DNA from: Spongisporangium articulatum
GTDB lineage: Bacteria; Actinomycetota; Actinomycetes; Actinomycetales; Kineosporiaceae
DNA: 64,000 bases
Reading direction: 5' to 3'
NCBI RefSeq assembly: GCF_044465595.1
Contig: NZ_JBITLV010000001.1
Coordinates: forward strand, 744,001 to 808,000
The notes under the pieces are model-generated. The model did no database searches. It saw only the letters and a list, made by a program, of their open reading frames with translations, and was not told the origin of the DNA. The first letter of the stretch is position 1. Every line of letters begins with the position of its first letter. Shown piece after piece: positions 34,854-42,751 of the stretch. The position numbers and the translations under genes were made by a program.

Positions 34854-35279
34854 ATGCCCGAGAAGATCCTGTACACCGCCGTCGCCACCTCGACCGGCGA
34901 CGGCCGCAACGGCCACGTACGCAGCAGCGACGGTCTGATCGACACCGACGTGAAGATCCCCAAGGAGATGGGCGGCGAGGGTGGTGCGACCAACCCTGAG
35001 CAGCTGTTCGCCTCGGGCTACGCGGCCTGCTTCCACTCGGCCCTGAAGGCCGTCAGCAAATCGGTCGGCGTCGACGTCACCGACTCCGCGGTCACCGCCG
35101 AGGTCGGCATCGGCCCCCAGGGCCAGGGCTTCGGCCTGGCCGTGACCCTGCACGTGGAGCTGGGCGGGGTGAGCGAGGACGACGCCCGCCGCGCCGTCGA
35201 GGCCGCTCACCAGGTGTGCCCCTACAGCAACGCGACCCGGGGCAACGTCGACGTCCAGCTCGAGGTGGAGGTCGGCTGA
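34854..35279 (+). CDS. ohr: Organic hydroperoxide resistance protein (Ohr/OsmC family)
   Basis: This 141-residue thiol peroxidase reduces organic hydroperoxides. Both catalytic cysteines are present, in SGYAACFHSAL near residue 60 and HQVCPYSNATRGN near 124, and the N-terminal LYTAVATSTGDGRNGHV is typical of Ohr. In most bacteria Ohr is controlled by the MarR-type OhrR; here a TetR gene is divergent instead. Confidence 0.95.
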   Translation: MPEKILYTAVATSTGDGRNGHVRSSDGLIDTDVKIPKEMGGEGGATNPEQLFASGYAACFHSALKAVSKSVGVDVTDSAVTAEVGIGPQGQGFGLAVTLHVELGGVSEDDARRAVEAAHQVCPYSNATRGNVDVQLEVEVG

Positions 35280-35317
35280 GCCTCGTGCCGTCCGGGTGGA
35301 GGTGCGAGACTGAACCG

Positions 35318-35545
35318 GTGGAGACCTACCAGCCCACCACCCGGATGGCGAAGGCCCTGCGGCTCGGCATGCTCCAGGCCACGCGCCAGTGGCTCGCCGA
35401 AGCCGCCCGCGAGCACCCCGGCGCGACGCCGGAGGAGCTGCTGGAGCTGATCACCGACGAGGCGCTGGCCGCCGAGCTGGAACTGGAGCGCTACGACGAG
35501 CTGGACACCAGCCGCCCGCTGCTGCCCTCGCGCAACCTGCCCTAG
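35318..35545 (+). CDS. Small helical hypothetical protein
   Basis: This 75-residue protein is acidic and helix-rich (EELLELITDEALAAELELER), with no membrane segment or cysteine. GTG lies 6 nt behind GAGACT, suggesting a leaderless mRNA. Its stop overlaps the stop of the convergent secreted-protein gene by 4 bp. Family not recognised. Confidence 0.6.
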   Translation: METYQPTTRMAKALRLGMLQATRQWLAEAAREHPGATPEELLELITDEALAAELELERYDELDTSRPLLPSRNLP

Positions 35546-36633
35546 GTGAGGTCCGTGAACGACCACACCCCGGCGTCCACGGTCTCGGCCGCCGCTCCCG
35601 ACGGCACCGTCAGCGTCCCGGTCAGCAGCCCGTCCTCGACCGTGAACACGGGCGCCCTCAGCACCAGCCCGCAGGTCTGGACGACGGTTCCCGGCGTCGC
35701 GGCCAGCGCCGTCTGGGTGCAGTCCCCCTCGGACCTGTAGGTCCTGCCGGTCGAGGTCAGCGTCAGCGCGGCCTTGGCCGACACTTTCCCCGACGTCGAC
35801 GCCGAGGCGTAGCAGGTGGTCAGCGACCCGACGCTCCCCCCGGTCGGCGCCAGCACGCGGCCCGAGTCCGAGGCGACCTGGGCCGCCTTCAGCGTGCTGA
35901 CCCGGCCCTTCCAGCCGCTCGGGCAGGCCGACAGGCCCGTCGAGGTGGTCGAGCTCGTCGCCCGCAGCACGTAGAACTTCGCGCCGTTCACCGTGGCGGG
36001 CGCGGCCGCGGCCGGCGTCCCGCTGTCGGACGTGGTCGGCCCGGTCACGTAGGCGCTGATCAGCGACCCGGTCTGCGCGCCCGGCCCGTTGAACGGGTTG
36101 TCGATCGAGTTCGTCTGGCCCACCCCGCTGAACCCGGCGGGCGCCGAGAGCACGTTCAGCCGGCAGTCCACGAGCGCCGTGCCCAGCTGGGCGGCGGCCA
36201 GCGACGGGTTGCACGGCCCGGCCAGCTCGACCGCCCCGATCGTCGGCAGGGTGGTCCGGGCGTACGACTGCACCACGCCGCCGTCGCCGGGCAGCGCCGC
36301 GCACAGGTATGCGGGCGTCACGGGCACCGCGGTGCCGTTCGTCAGCTCACCGCTCGCGGTCGACACGACCGGCGCGTTGAGGGTGGCGTCGAGCCGCTGC
36401 AGCGTCAGGTACTTGCGCGGGGTGCCCAGGTAGCTGTCGCACTTCGCGTTGTCCGCCGCGGACGCCGGGTTGCCCGTGGCCTGGCTGCGCAGGACGTAGA
36501 ACGCGCCGGTGGTCGCCCCCGATGCCGTCTGTGCCCCGGCCGCCGCCAGCAGCGGCGCGGCGAGACCGACCGCCGCGAGCGCCACGAGGGCGCGCGCCCG
36601 CCGTCCGGGGGTTCGAGTCCTGCGGAGCGTCAT
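35542..36633 (-). CDS. Secreted hypothetical protein with an internal duplication
   Basis: This 363-residue protein has a Sec signal peptide (RRARALVALAAVGLAAPLLA, cleavage near AQTASGA). The mature part holds two similar units of about 150 residues, each starting G(A)(K)FYVLR(S/A) and sharing cysteine spacing. No catalytic motif is visible. ATG 36633 is preferred to ATG 36642 because GAGAGG lies 9 nt upstream of it. It may be a surface or adhesion-type protein, but this is unsupported. Confidence 0.75.
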   Translation of the reverse strand: MTLRRTRTPGRRARALVALAAVGLAAPLLAAAGAQTASGATTGAFYVLRSQATGNPASAADNAKCDSYLGTPRKYLTLQRLDATLNAPVVSTASGELTNGTAVPVTPAYLCAALPGDGGVVQSYARTTLPTIGAVELAGPCNPSLAAAQLGTALVDCRLNVLSAPAGFSGVGQTNSIDNPFNGPGAQTGSLISAYVTGPTTSDSGTPAAAAPATVNGAKFYVLRATSSTTSTGLSACPSGWKGRVSTLKAAQVASDSGRVLAPTGGSVGSLTTCYASASTSGKVSAKAALTLTSTGRTYRSEGDCTQTALAATPGTVVQTCGLVLRAPVFTVEDGLLTGTLTVPSGAAAETVDAGVWSFTDLT

Positions 36634-36757
36634 CCTGACCATCCTCTCGGTGATCCCCCGAGAGGATCGCCCACATCCGGACGGCCGGGATCGACCGCCT
36701 CCTTGCTGTCGACGCGCTGGGCCCGCTCATCGGTTGCCCGACGACGACCGCGGCTGA

Positions 36758-37690
36758 TTATGCCCGCGCCGCGTAGGAGGTGGAGGACTTCTTCAGAGAC
36801 GATACGTCGACCGCCTCGAAATCGCTGCCGTGCAAGCGCTTCAGGGTGCCCAGGTCGTCGTTGTCCCAACGGCCGTCCTGGGTGCCGGACAGGTACCAGG
36901 CCGATCCGTTGTCGGCCAGCACGACGCCGTACTTCTTCATGGCCTTCGCGATCACGGTGGCCTGCCTGCCCAGCCCGCGCGTCGAGACGCTCGCCTTCAG
37001 CCGGAAGTACGCGCCCATCGGCGGTCCCGCGACGCCCGACTTCCCAGCCTGGTGGCTGGCCGGCCACACGTAGCTGCGAGACGTCGACGGCATCGTGATC
37101 CGGATGGCGTGCTGGACGTCGCCGCGCGCCACGTCGGCGTAGCTGACCAGCAGCGGTTCGATCGGCAGGCCCGCGGCGTCGGCGCTCGTCCAGCCCTTCG
37201 GTCGCATGGCGTTGGAGTGCACGTCCCACTTCGCACCCGAGCCGGCCAGCCACCGGGAACCGTTGGGGCGCAGGTAGTACAGCTCGGCCAGGTGGCAGGT
37301 GCTGGTGTTGAGCAACAGCGCGTGGCGGTCGCCGTCCCCGTTCTTCCCGCCCTCGATCCGGACGTTGCTCGGGATCGGGTAGGTGCCCCGGTCGCTCTCG
37401 CTCGCGTAGTCGAACGTGACCGTGCGGCCGGGCGTGCTGCTCGTGACCTTCGTGACCGGGATGCCGAACGGCCGGCCCTCCCAGGTGCCGGAGCCGAAGT
37501 CGGGGTGGAACGCGCTGTTCGGCGACAGCTGCCAGCCCACCGTGCTGCGCACGGGGAGCTTCGAGACGTCCTGCCGGAAGATGCTGGACGACGGGAGCTT
37601 GCACCCGCTGGACGCCTCCGCGGGGGCCGCGGCCGTGAGGGTCCCGGCGGCCAGGGCCGCCGCCGCCAACGTGATCGCCACCGCTTTCAT
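36758..37690 (-). CDS. Secreted protein of a conserved unknown family
   Basis: This 310-residue protein has a signal peptide ending at PAEASSG. The mature part has blocks that look strongly conserved in character: YPIPSNVRIEGG, RHALLLNTSTCHLAELY, GAKWDVHSNAMRPKGWTSAD, AIRITMPSTSRSYVWPASHQ and ADNGSAWYLSGTQDGRWD. I believe I have seen this layout in secreted actinobacterial proteins but cannot name a fold or activity. The Trp, Asp and His-rich blocks suggest carbohydrate contact. Confidence 0.75.
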   Translation of the reverse strand: MKAVAITLAAAALAAGTLTAAAPAEASSGCKLPSSSIFRQDVSKLPVRSTVGWQLSPNSAFHPDFGSGTWEGRPFGIPVTKVTSSTPGRTVTFDYASESDRGTYPIPSNVRIEGGKNGDGDRHALLLNTSTCHLAELYYLRPNGSRWLAGSGAKWDVHSNAMRPKGWTSADAAGLPIEPLLVSYADVARGDVQHAIRITMPSTSRSYVWPASHQAGKSGVAGPPMGAYFRLKASVSTRGLGRQATVIAKAMKKYGVVLADNGSAWYLSGTQDGRWDNDDLGTLKRLHGSDFEAVDVSSLKKSSTSYAARA

Positions 37691-37990
37691 AACTTTCAGT
37701 ATTTCGCCTATGACGTTAAGTCACCATCGGGCGTGGGCAAAGGTGTGGTCTCTTGGGAAGCGATTTCCGCCGTTTCGCCTAACGCTCGTCGGTCCTCCCT
37801 GACGTCGTCCTGATTGACGTTGAGGGGTTTGACGGCGTCGAGTTGGACGTTGCGCGCCTCGTGGTCGCCGATTCTGGGCCCTGGCAGCGGTAGAACGTCA
37901 AGGTCGTGGCCCGAGACCGGCAAAACGTCCAGGTGGGTGCCCGGCCCGTGCCGCGGGGACTTCTCATCGTCGTGGCCTAGGGTCGGCCGC
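37691..37990. other. 300-bp gap with short imperfect repeats
   Basis: No gene is supported here. Bases 37888-37912 and 37918-37942 are imperfect direct repeats (19 of 25 positions equal) with a 30-bp period, both containing CGGYARAACGTC. Nearby GACGTT hexamers recur at about 37817 and 37854. Multiple similar repeats like this occur at ends of some insertion sequences, so an IS scar is possible. The lipoprotein promoter is at the right edge. Confidence 0.35.
37978..37990 (+). promoter_or_regulatory. Leaderless-type -10 element of the lipoprotein gene
   Basis: TAGGGT (37978-37983) fits TAnnnT and lies 7 nt before the ATG at 37991, with no ribosome site between. Confidence 0.5.
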
Positions 37991-38326
37991 ATGCGCCGAC
38001 TGACTCTCCTGGCCGTGGCCGGGCTGCTCGTCCTGACCGGGTGCGACGCCGCGCAGGACGCCGCCGACAACGCCGTCGACTCGGCCTCCCAGCGGGCGCG
38101 CTCGGAGGCCGAGGCCGTGCTGACGAAGGCGATCACCGACCAGGTGTGCGCCGCGGTCGGCGACCAGAGGCTGAGCGACTCCGACATCGCGACCATCAGC
38201 ACGCTGCTCGACCAGGCCGACGCGGCCGGGGTGGACGCCGAGGCCCTCGCCCCCGCGCGGGCCGTCGTCGAACAGGGCCAGGCGAAGGCCTCCGACCTGA
38301 AGGCGCTGCAGGAGTCCTGCGCCTGA
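37991..38326 (+). CDS. Small putative lipoprotein
   Basis: This 111-residue protein has a lipoprotein signal peptide with lipobox LTGC (cysteine at residue 18). The mature part is Ala/Asp-rich and helical, with two more cysteines. It should be anchored to the outer face of the membrane. No family recognised. Confidence 0.78.
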   Translation: MRRLTLLAVAGLLVLTGCDAAQDAADNAVDSASQRARSEAEAVLTKAITDQVCAAVGDQRLSDSDIATISTLLDQADAAGVDAEALAPARAVVEQGQAKASDLKALQESCA

Positions 38327-38470
38327 CCCGTTCGGGATGCCCGGCGGGATAATCGAGCGGGATGTCCACGAGCAGTCGCCATCCCCGTGCGCGCCGCTCC
38401 ACACGGGTGAGACTAGGTCCACCCGGTCGCTCGGTTGGCGCGATGCCGGGAAGGGCCAACACTCGGCGGT

Positions 38471-39382
38471 ATGACCACCTCCGTGCTCGTCACCGGCGCG
38501 TCCGGGTTCGTCGGCTCGCACCTGGCCTCGGCGCTGGTCGCCCAGGGCCACCGGGTGCGGGCGATGACCCGCCACCCCGACGACTACTCCGGCGCCGGCG
38601 AGCCCGTGTTCGGGGACGTCGCCGACCCGGCCAGCCTGCGCGCGGCCCTCGACGGGGTGGCCGCGGCCTACTACCTGGTGCACTCGCTGGAGTCCGACGA
38701 CTTCGAGGAGAAGGACGCCGAGGCGGCCCGGAACTTCGCTGCGGCCGCCGCGGAGGCCGGGCTGGAGCGGATCGTCTACCTCGGCGGGCTGGGCGCCGAC
38801 GGCGCCGACCTGTCGCCGCACCTGCGCTCCCGTCGTGAGGTCGAGAAACTGCTCGGTGAGGGCGGCGTGCCGGTGACCGTGCTGCGGGCGGCGGTCGTCA
38901 TCGGGCACGGCGGCATCTCGTGGGAGATCACCCGCCAACTCGTCGACCACCTGCCGGCCATGGTCACGCCGCATTGGGTCGCGACCCGCACCCAGCCGAT
39001 CGCGCTGGCCGACGTGTTGCGATACCTGGTCGGGGTTCTCGAACCGGACGACGCCCGCGGCCGGGTGTTCGAGATCGGCGGTCCGGAGGTGCTCACCTAC
39101 CTGCAGATGTTGCAGCGCGCGGCCGCGGTGATGGGCAAGTCCCTGCCCAACGTGACGGTGCCGCTGCTGACCCCGCACCTGTCGTCGATGTGGCTGTCCC
39201 TGGTGACCGACGTCGACACGGCGACCGCGCGCAACCTGGTCGACTCGATGTCGAACGAGGTCGTGGTGCACGACCGTTCGATCGAGGGGGTCGTGCCCGG
39301 GCCTACGATCGGCTACGACGAAGCCGTGCGGCGGGCGCTCGCCGACCGGGCCGCCCACCGCGGGGAGGACGTGCCGGCGTGA
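38471..39382 (+). CDS. NAD(P)-binding atypical SDR family protein
   Basis: This 303-residue protein has the Rossmann motif VTGASGFVGSHLASAL and the NAD(P)H-binding atypical SDR layout (YYLVHSLES, RIVYLGGLGAD, VLRAAVVIGHGG, IGGPEVLTYLQML). It is a paralogue of the protein at 10717-11793. ATG 38471 begins the domain. It overlaps the next gene by 4 bp (GTGA), linking it with a CPBP protease. Confidence 0.83.
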   Translation: MTTSVLVTGASGFVGSHLASALVAQGHRVRAMTRHPDDYSGAGEPVFGDVADPASLRAALDGVAAAYYLVHSLESDDFEEKDAEAARNFAAAAAEAGLERIVYLGGLGADGADLSPHLRSRREVEKLLGEGGVPVTVLRAAVVIGHGGISWEITRQLVDHLPAMVTPHWVATRTQPIALADVLRYLVGVLEPDDARGRVFEIGGPEVLTYLQMLQRAAAVMGKSLPNVTVPLLTPHLSSMWLSLVTDVDTATARNLVDSMSNEVVVHDRSIEGVVPGPTIGYDEAVRRALADRAAHRGEDVPA

Positions 39383-40125
39383 GCGAGGAGCCCACCGGGA
39401 CGACGCCCGCCCGGGCGGCCGCTCGGGCGCGGCTGCGGCGGGTGGTCGCCGCGAATCTCGTGGACAAGGTCCCGCGCGACCACCAGCAGTCGGACGCCGA
39501 GTTCCGTCGCCGGCGCGTCGTCGTCGCCGTGGTCCTGGTGGTCGGGGCGACCCTGCTGGGCATCTCGCTCAACGTGAAGCCGGGTGACGCGACGTTCTAT
39601 CCGCTCACGCTGGCGGTGGCCGCGGTGTGGATCGTCGGCGGATTCCTCTCCGGCCCACTGCATCTGGGGTACCTGCCGTTGCGGGGGGACGACCTGGAAC
39701 GTCCGGTGCGGTCGGGGTTCGTGATCGGCGTCCTGGCCGGGCTCGTGTTCCTCGCCGGGGCGTTCCTGGTGCGGCTGGTGCCCCCGCTGTACGACTTCGT
39801 CGCCGACGTCCTCGACCACGCCCGGTACGGCTCGATCGTCCCGGTCACGCTGGTCACGTTGATCAACGGCATCGGCGAGGAGATCTTCTTCCGGGGCGGC
39901 CTGTTCGCCGCGATCGGGCGCCGCCACCCGGTGGCCATCTCGACCGCGGTCTACGCGGTGGCCACGATCGCCACGCTGAACCCGATGCTGGTCTTCGCGG
40001 CGGCCACCCTGGGGGTGGTCCTGGCCCTGCAGCGGCGCGCGTCGGGCGGGATCCTCGCGCCGATCATCACCCACTGCACGTGGTCGATGATGATGCTCTT
40101 CCTGCTCCCGCCCCTCTTCTCGTGA
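39379..40125 (+). CDS. CPBP-family intramembrane metalloprotease
   Basis: This 248-residue membrane protein has about six hydrophobic helices and the CPBP (Abi, CAAX-protease-like) motif GEEIFFRGGLF near residue 166 and the later histidine in ITHCTWS. The family acts on prenylated or peptide substrates within the membrane; the bacterial substrates are mostly unknown. The stop codon TGA is the start of the hairpin stem that follows. Confidence 0.87.
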   Translation: MSEEPTGTTPARAAARARLRRVVAANLVDKVPRDHQQSDAEFRRRRVVVAVVLVVGATLLGISLNVKPGDATFYPLTLAVAAVWIVGGFLSGPLHLGYLPLRGDDLERPVRSGFVIGVLAGLVFLAGAFLVRLVPPLYDFVADVLDHARYGSIVPVTLVTLINGIGEEIFFRGGLFAAIGRRHPVAISTAVYAVATIATLNPMLVFAAATLGVVLALQRRASGGILAPIITHCTWSMMMLFLLPPLFS

Positions 40126-40161
40126 TCATGCAGAAACGCTTCGTTTCTGCATGATCACGAG
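40119..40161. terminator. Bidirectional hairpin with CGTGATCATG core
   Basis: A perfect 20-bp inverted repeat (CTCGTGATCATGCAGAAACG at 40119-40138 and its complement at 40142-40161) with a 3-nt loop. Outer bases CCTCTT/AAGAGG extend it to about 40113-40170. It lies between the stops of the convergent CPBP protease and GH3 genes and includes the protease stop codon. Confidence 0.82.
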
Positions 40162-40170
40162 GGGAAGAGG

Positions 40171-42480
40171 TCAGGTGACGGTGAAGGACTTCGTCAGCGT
40201 GGCGGCCGAACTCGGGCCGGCGAACAGGTCGATCCGGCCGCGCTCGACGACGAACCTCCCGCTGTTGTCGTAGAACCCGAAGTCGTTGCGGTCGAGGGTG
40301 AACGTGACGGTCCGCGAGGCGCCCGGCTGCAGGGTGACCCGCTCGAAACCGCGCAGCCGGCGGACGGGTTGGGAGAGGTTGGCGACCGGGTCGTGCAGGT
40401 ACAGCTGCACCACCTCGTCACCCGCGACCTTCCCGGTGTTCCTCACGTCGACGCTGACCTGCACGCGCCCGTCCCGCCGCACCGACGCGGACGACAGCTT
40501 CAGGTTCGAGGTCGCGAACGTCGTGTAGCTGAGCCCGTACCCGAACTCGTAGAGCGGCCCGCAGTCGGCGATGTCGCGGTAGCGCGACGTGTACTTCTGG
40601 GTCGCGTCGCACGGGCGGCCGGTCGGCTCGTGGTTGTAGTAGATCGGCACCTGGCCGACCGAGCGGGGGAACGTCACGGGCAGCTTGCCGCCCGGGTTCA
40701 CCTTGCCGAACAGCACGTCCGCCACGGCGTTCCCGGCCTGGACGCCCGGGTACCACGCCTCGAGGACGGCGGTCGCCGACTTCGCGACGCCCGTCAGGTC
40801 GAGGGGTCGGCCGTTGAACAGGACGACGGCGACGGGCTTGCCGGTCGCGGCCAGCGCGTCGAGCAACTCCTGCTGCCGCCCCGGCAGCGTGATCGAACTG
40901 CGGGCCGCGGCCTCCCCGCTCTGCTCGCGGGTCTCGCCGAGGGCGAGCACCACCTGGTCGGCCTTCTTCGCGGCGGCCACGGCGTCATCGAAACCGGCTG
41001 TGCTGCCGCACACGTCGGCGTCGGTGTTGTCCGGTGGCTCGGTGTTCTTCACGGTGCAGCCGGGGGTGAACGTGGCGCCGGCGCTCTGCGCCTTCACCCC
41101 GGTGAACACGCTCACCGCGTCGGCGTCCTTACCCTGCCCCCACCACGGGCCGAGCATGTCGTGCCCGTCGTCACCGAGCGGCCCGATCACCGCGGTCCTC
41201 TTCGCCGGGTCGAGAGGCAGCATGCCGTCGCCGTTCTTCAGGAGCACCATCGAACGGGCGGCATCGCGGCGAGCGGTCGCGACGGCGTCCGGGAGCAGTT
41301 GTGCCGAATCGGCTTTCGAGACGTCGACGTACGGGTGCTCGAAGAGCCCGGCCCGGAACTTGACCCGCAGGATGCGCCGCACCGCGTCGTCCAGCCGGCT
41401 CATCGAGATGCGCCCGTCGGCCAGCAGCTGGGCGCCGTAGTCGCGCAGGTTGGTCGACACCATTTCGGAGTCGGTGCCCGCGTTCAGGGCCAGCGCCCCG
41501 GCCGACGGTCCGTCGGCGGCGACGCCGTGGCCGCAGGGACCGGTGTCCGGCTTCACCGGCGGGCAGGCCCGCAGCTCGGCGACCGCCGTGTAGTCGCTCT
41601 CGATGAACCCGTCGAAGCCCCACTCCCGCTTCAGGATCCGGGTCTCGGTGTCCGGGTCGGCGCAGCCGGGCACGCCGTTGATCGCGTTGAACGAGCACAT
41701 GGCCGTGTCGGCCCCGGCGTCGACCGCGGCCTTGAACGGCGGCAGGTACAGGTTGCGCAGCCGCTGCTGCGACAGGTCGGTGGTGTTGTAGTCACGCCCG
41801 CCCTCGGGCTGACCGTAGGCGGCGTAGTGCTTCACGCTCGTCACGACCTTGTCCGGGGCCGCGTACGACGGCCCCTGCGCGGCCTTCACGCGCGCGGCCG
41901 CCAGGACGGAGTTGAGGTACGGGTCCTCGCCACCGCCCTCGGAGATCCGGCCCCAGCGCGGCTCGTGCGAGACGTCGACCATCGGCGAGTAGATCTGCTT
42001 GATGCCGACGGCCGCGGACTCGCGGGCCCCGATCCGGTGGTCGTCGGCCGCGACGGTCGGGTCGAACGACGACGCGGCCCCGAGCGGGATCGGGAAGACG
42101 GTCCGGTACCCGTGGATCGTGTCGTAGGCGAACAGGATCGGGATGTGCAGTCGCGACTGCTCGACCGCGATGTGTTGCAACTCGTCGATCCGCTGCGCGT
42201 CGACCAGGCTGAACACGCCGCCCACGCCGGCCTTCGCGTCGGCGTCCGTGACCTGCCCGTCCGAGAGCAGCTGGACCTGCTGCAGCTTCTCGTCCGTGGT
42301 CATCCTCCGCAGCAGCGCGTTCACCCGCTGCTCGACCCCGCGGTCGGACGCCGTGCGTGTACCCGTGAGGGCGGCCTCGTCGCTCGACGGGGGACTGGCG
42401 GCCACCGACCCGCCCGCGGCGGCCAGCACCGCCAGGGCCACCAGACCGATCAGGACCGGACCACGCCGCTGAACCGCCAT
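40171..42480 (-). CDS. Secreted GH3 beta-glucosidase
   Basis: This 769-residue exported enzyme has a signal peptide, the GH3 N-terminal barrel with SVKHYAAYGQPEGG and the nucleophile aspartate in FDGFIESDYTAV near residue 293, the alpha/beta sandwich domain (LNGRPLDLTG form) and a C-terminal fibronectin type III-like domain (GDEVVQLYLHDP). Architecture and length match BglX-type beta-glucosidases, which release glucose from beta-glucosides and cello-oligosaccharides. ATG at 42480 has GGAG upstream. Confidence 0.92.
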   Translation of the reverse strand: MAVQRRGPVLIGLVALAVLAAAGGSVAASPPSSDEAALTGTRTASDRGVEQRVNALLRRMTTDEKLQQVQLLSDGQVTDADAKAGVGGVFSLVDAQRIDELQHIAVEQSRLHIPILFAYDTIHGYRTVFPIPLGAASSFDPTVAADDHRIGARESAAVGIKQIYSPMVDVSHEPRWGRISEGGGEDPYLNSVLAAARVKAAQGPSYAAPDKVVTSVKHYAAYGQPEGGRDYNTTDLSQQRLRNLYLPPFKAAVDAGADTAMCSFNAINGVPGCADPDTETRILKREWGFDGFIESDYTAVAELRACPPVKPDTGPCGHGVAADGPSAGALALNAGTDSEMVSTNLRDYGAQLLADGRISMSRLDDAVRRILRVKFRAGLFEHPYVDVSKADSAQLLPDAVATARRDAARSMVLLKNGDGMLPLDPAKRTAVIGPLGDDGHDMLGPWWGQGKDADAVSVFTGVKAQSAGATFTPGCTVKNTEPPDNTDADVCGSTAGFDDAVAAAKKADQVVLALGETREQSGEAAARSSITLPGRQQELLDALAATGKPVAVVLFNGRPLDLTGVAKSATAVLEAWYPGVQAGNAVADVLFGKVNPGGKLPVTFPRSVGQVPIYYNHEPTGRPCDATQKYTSRYRDIADCGPLYEFGYGLSYTTFATSNLKLSSASVRRDGRVQVSVDVRNTGKVAGDEVVQLYLHDPVANLSQPVRRLRGFERVTLQPGASRTVTFTLDRNDFGFYDNSGRFVVERGRIDLFAGPSSAATLTKSFTVT

Positions 42481-42751
42481 CTCGAACTCCGCGTCATCGG
42501 GAAGTTGCCGTACGTGCCGTTCGTCACCTTCCTCCTGTGAGTCGGCTTGGCAACTCGACGGGCAGATCCACGTGGGCGCCACCATGCGCAGGCTGCGCGC
42601 CGACCTGGCCGCACGGTTCGGCGCCGCGGCCGGCGCCGAGCAGGCCGAAGCCGCGCGTCGCGCCCTGCTGGCGTGCCTCGACGAACTCGGCCTGGACGAC
42701 GCCGTCCAGGCGCGCGCCGTCCCCCCGGTCGAGCCCTGGGGAGCGGTCGTT
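42481..42751. other. Gap with a possible gene remnant
   Basis: Bases 42572-42750 read on the plus strand as a helical, well-coded segment (MRRLRADLAARFGAAAGAEQ, then LLACLDELGLDD), but no stop occurs before the frame runs antisense into the monooxygenase gene. It may be what is left of a gene whose 3' end was lost, or chance coding in GC-rich DNA. The left part holds the GH3 leader. Confidence 0.3.

Noticed and set aside
40369..42540. 723-residue plus-strand frame
   Set aside because: It lies fully antisense to the GH3 beta-glucosidase, whose catalytic motifs and signal peptide are clear.
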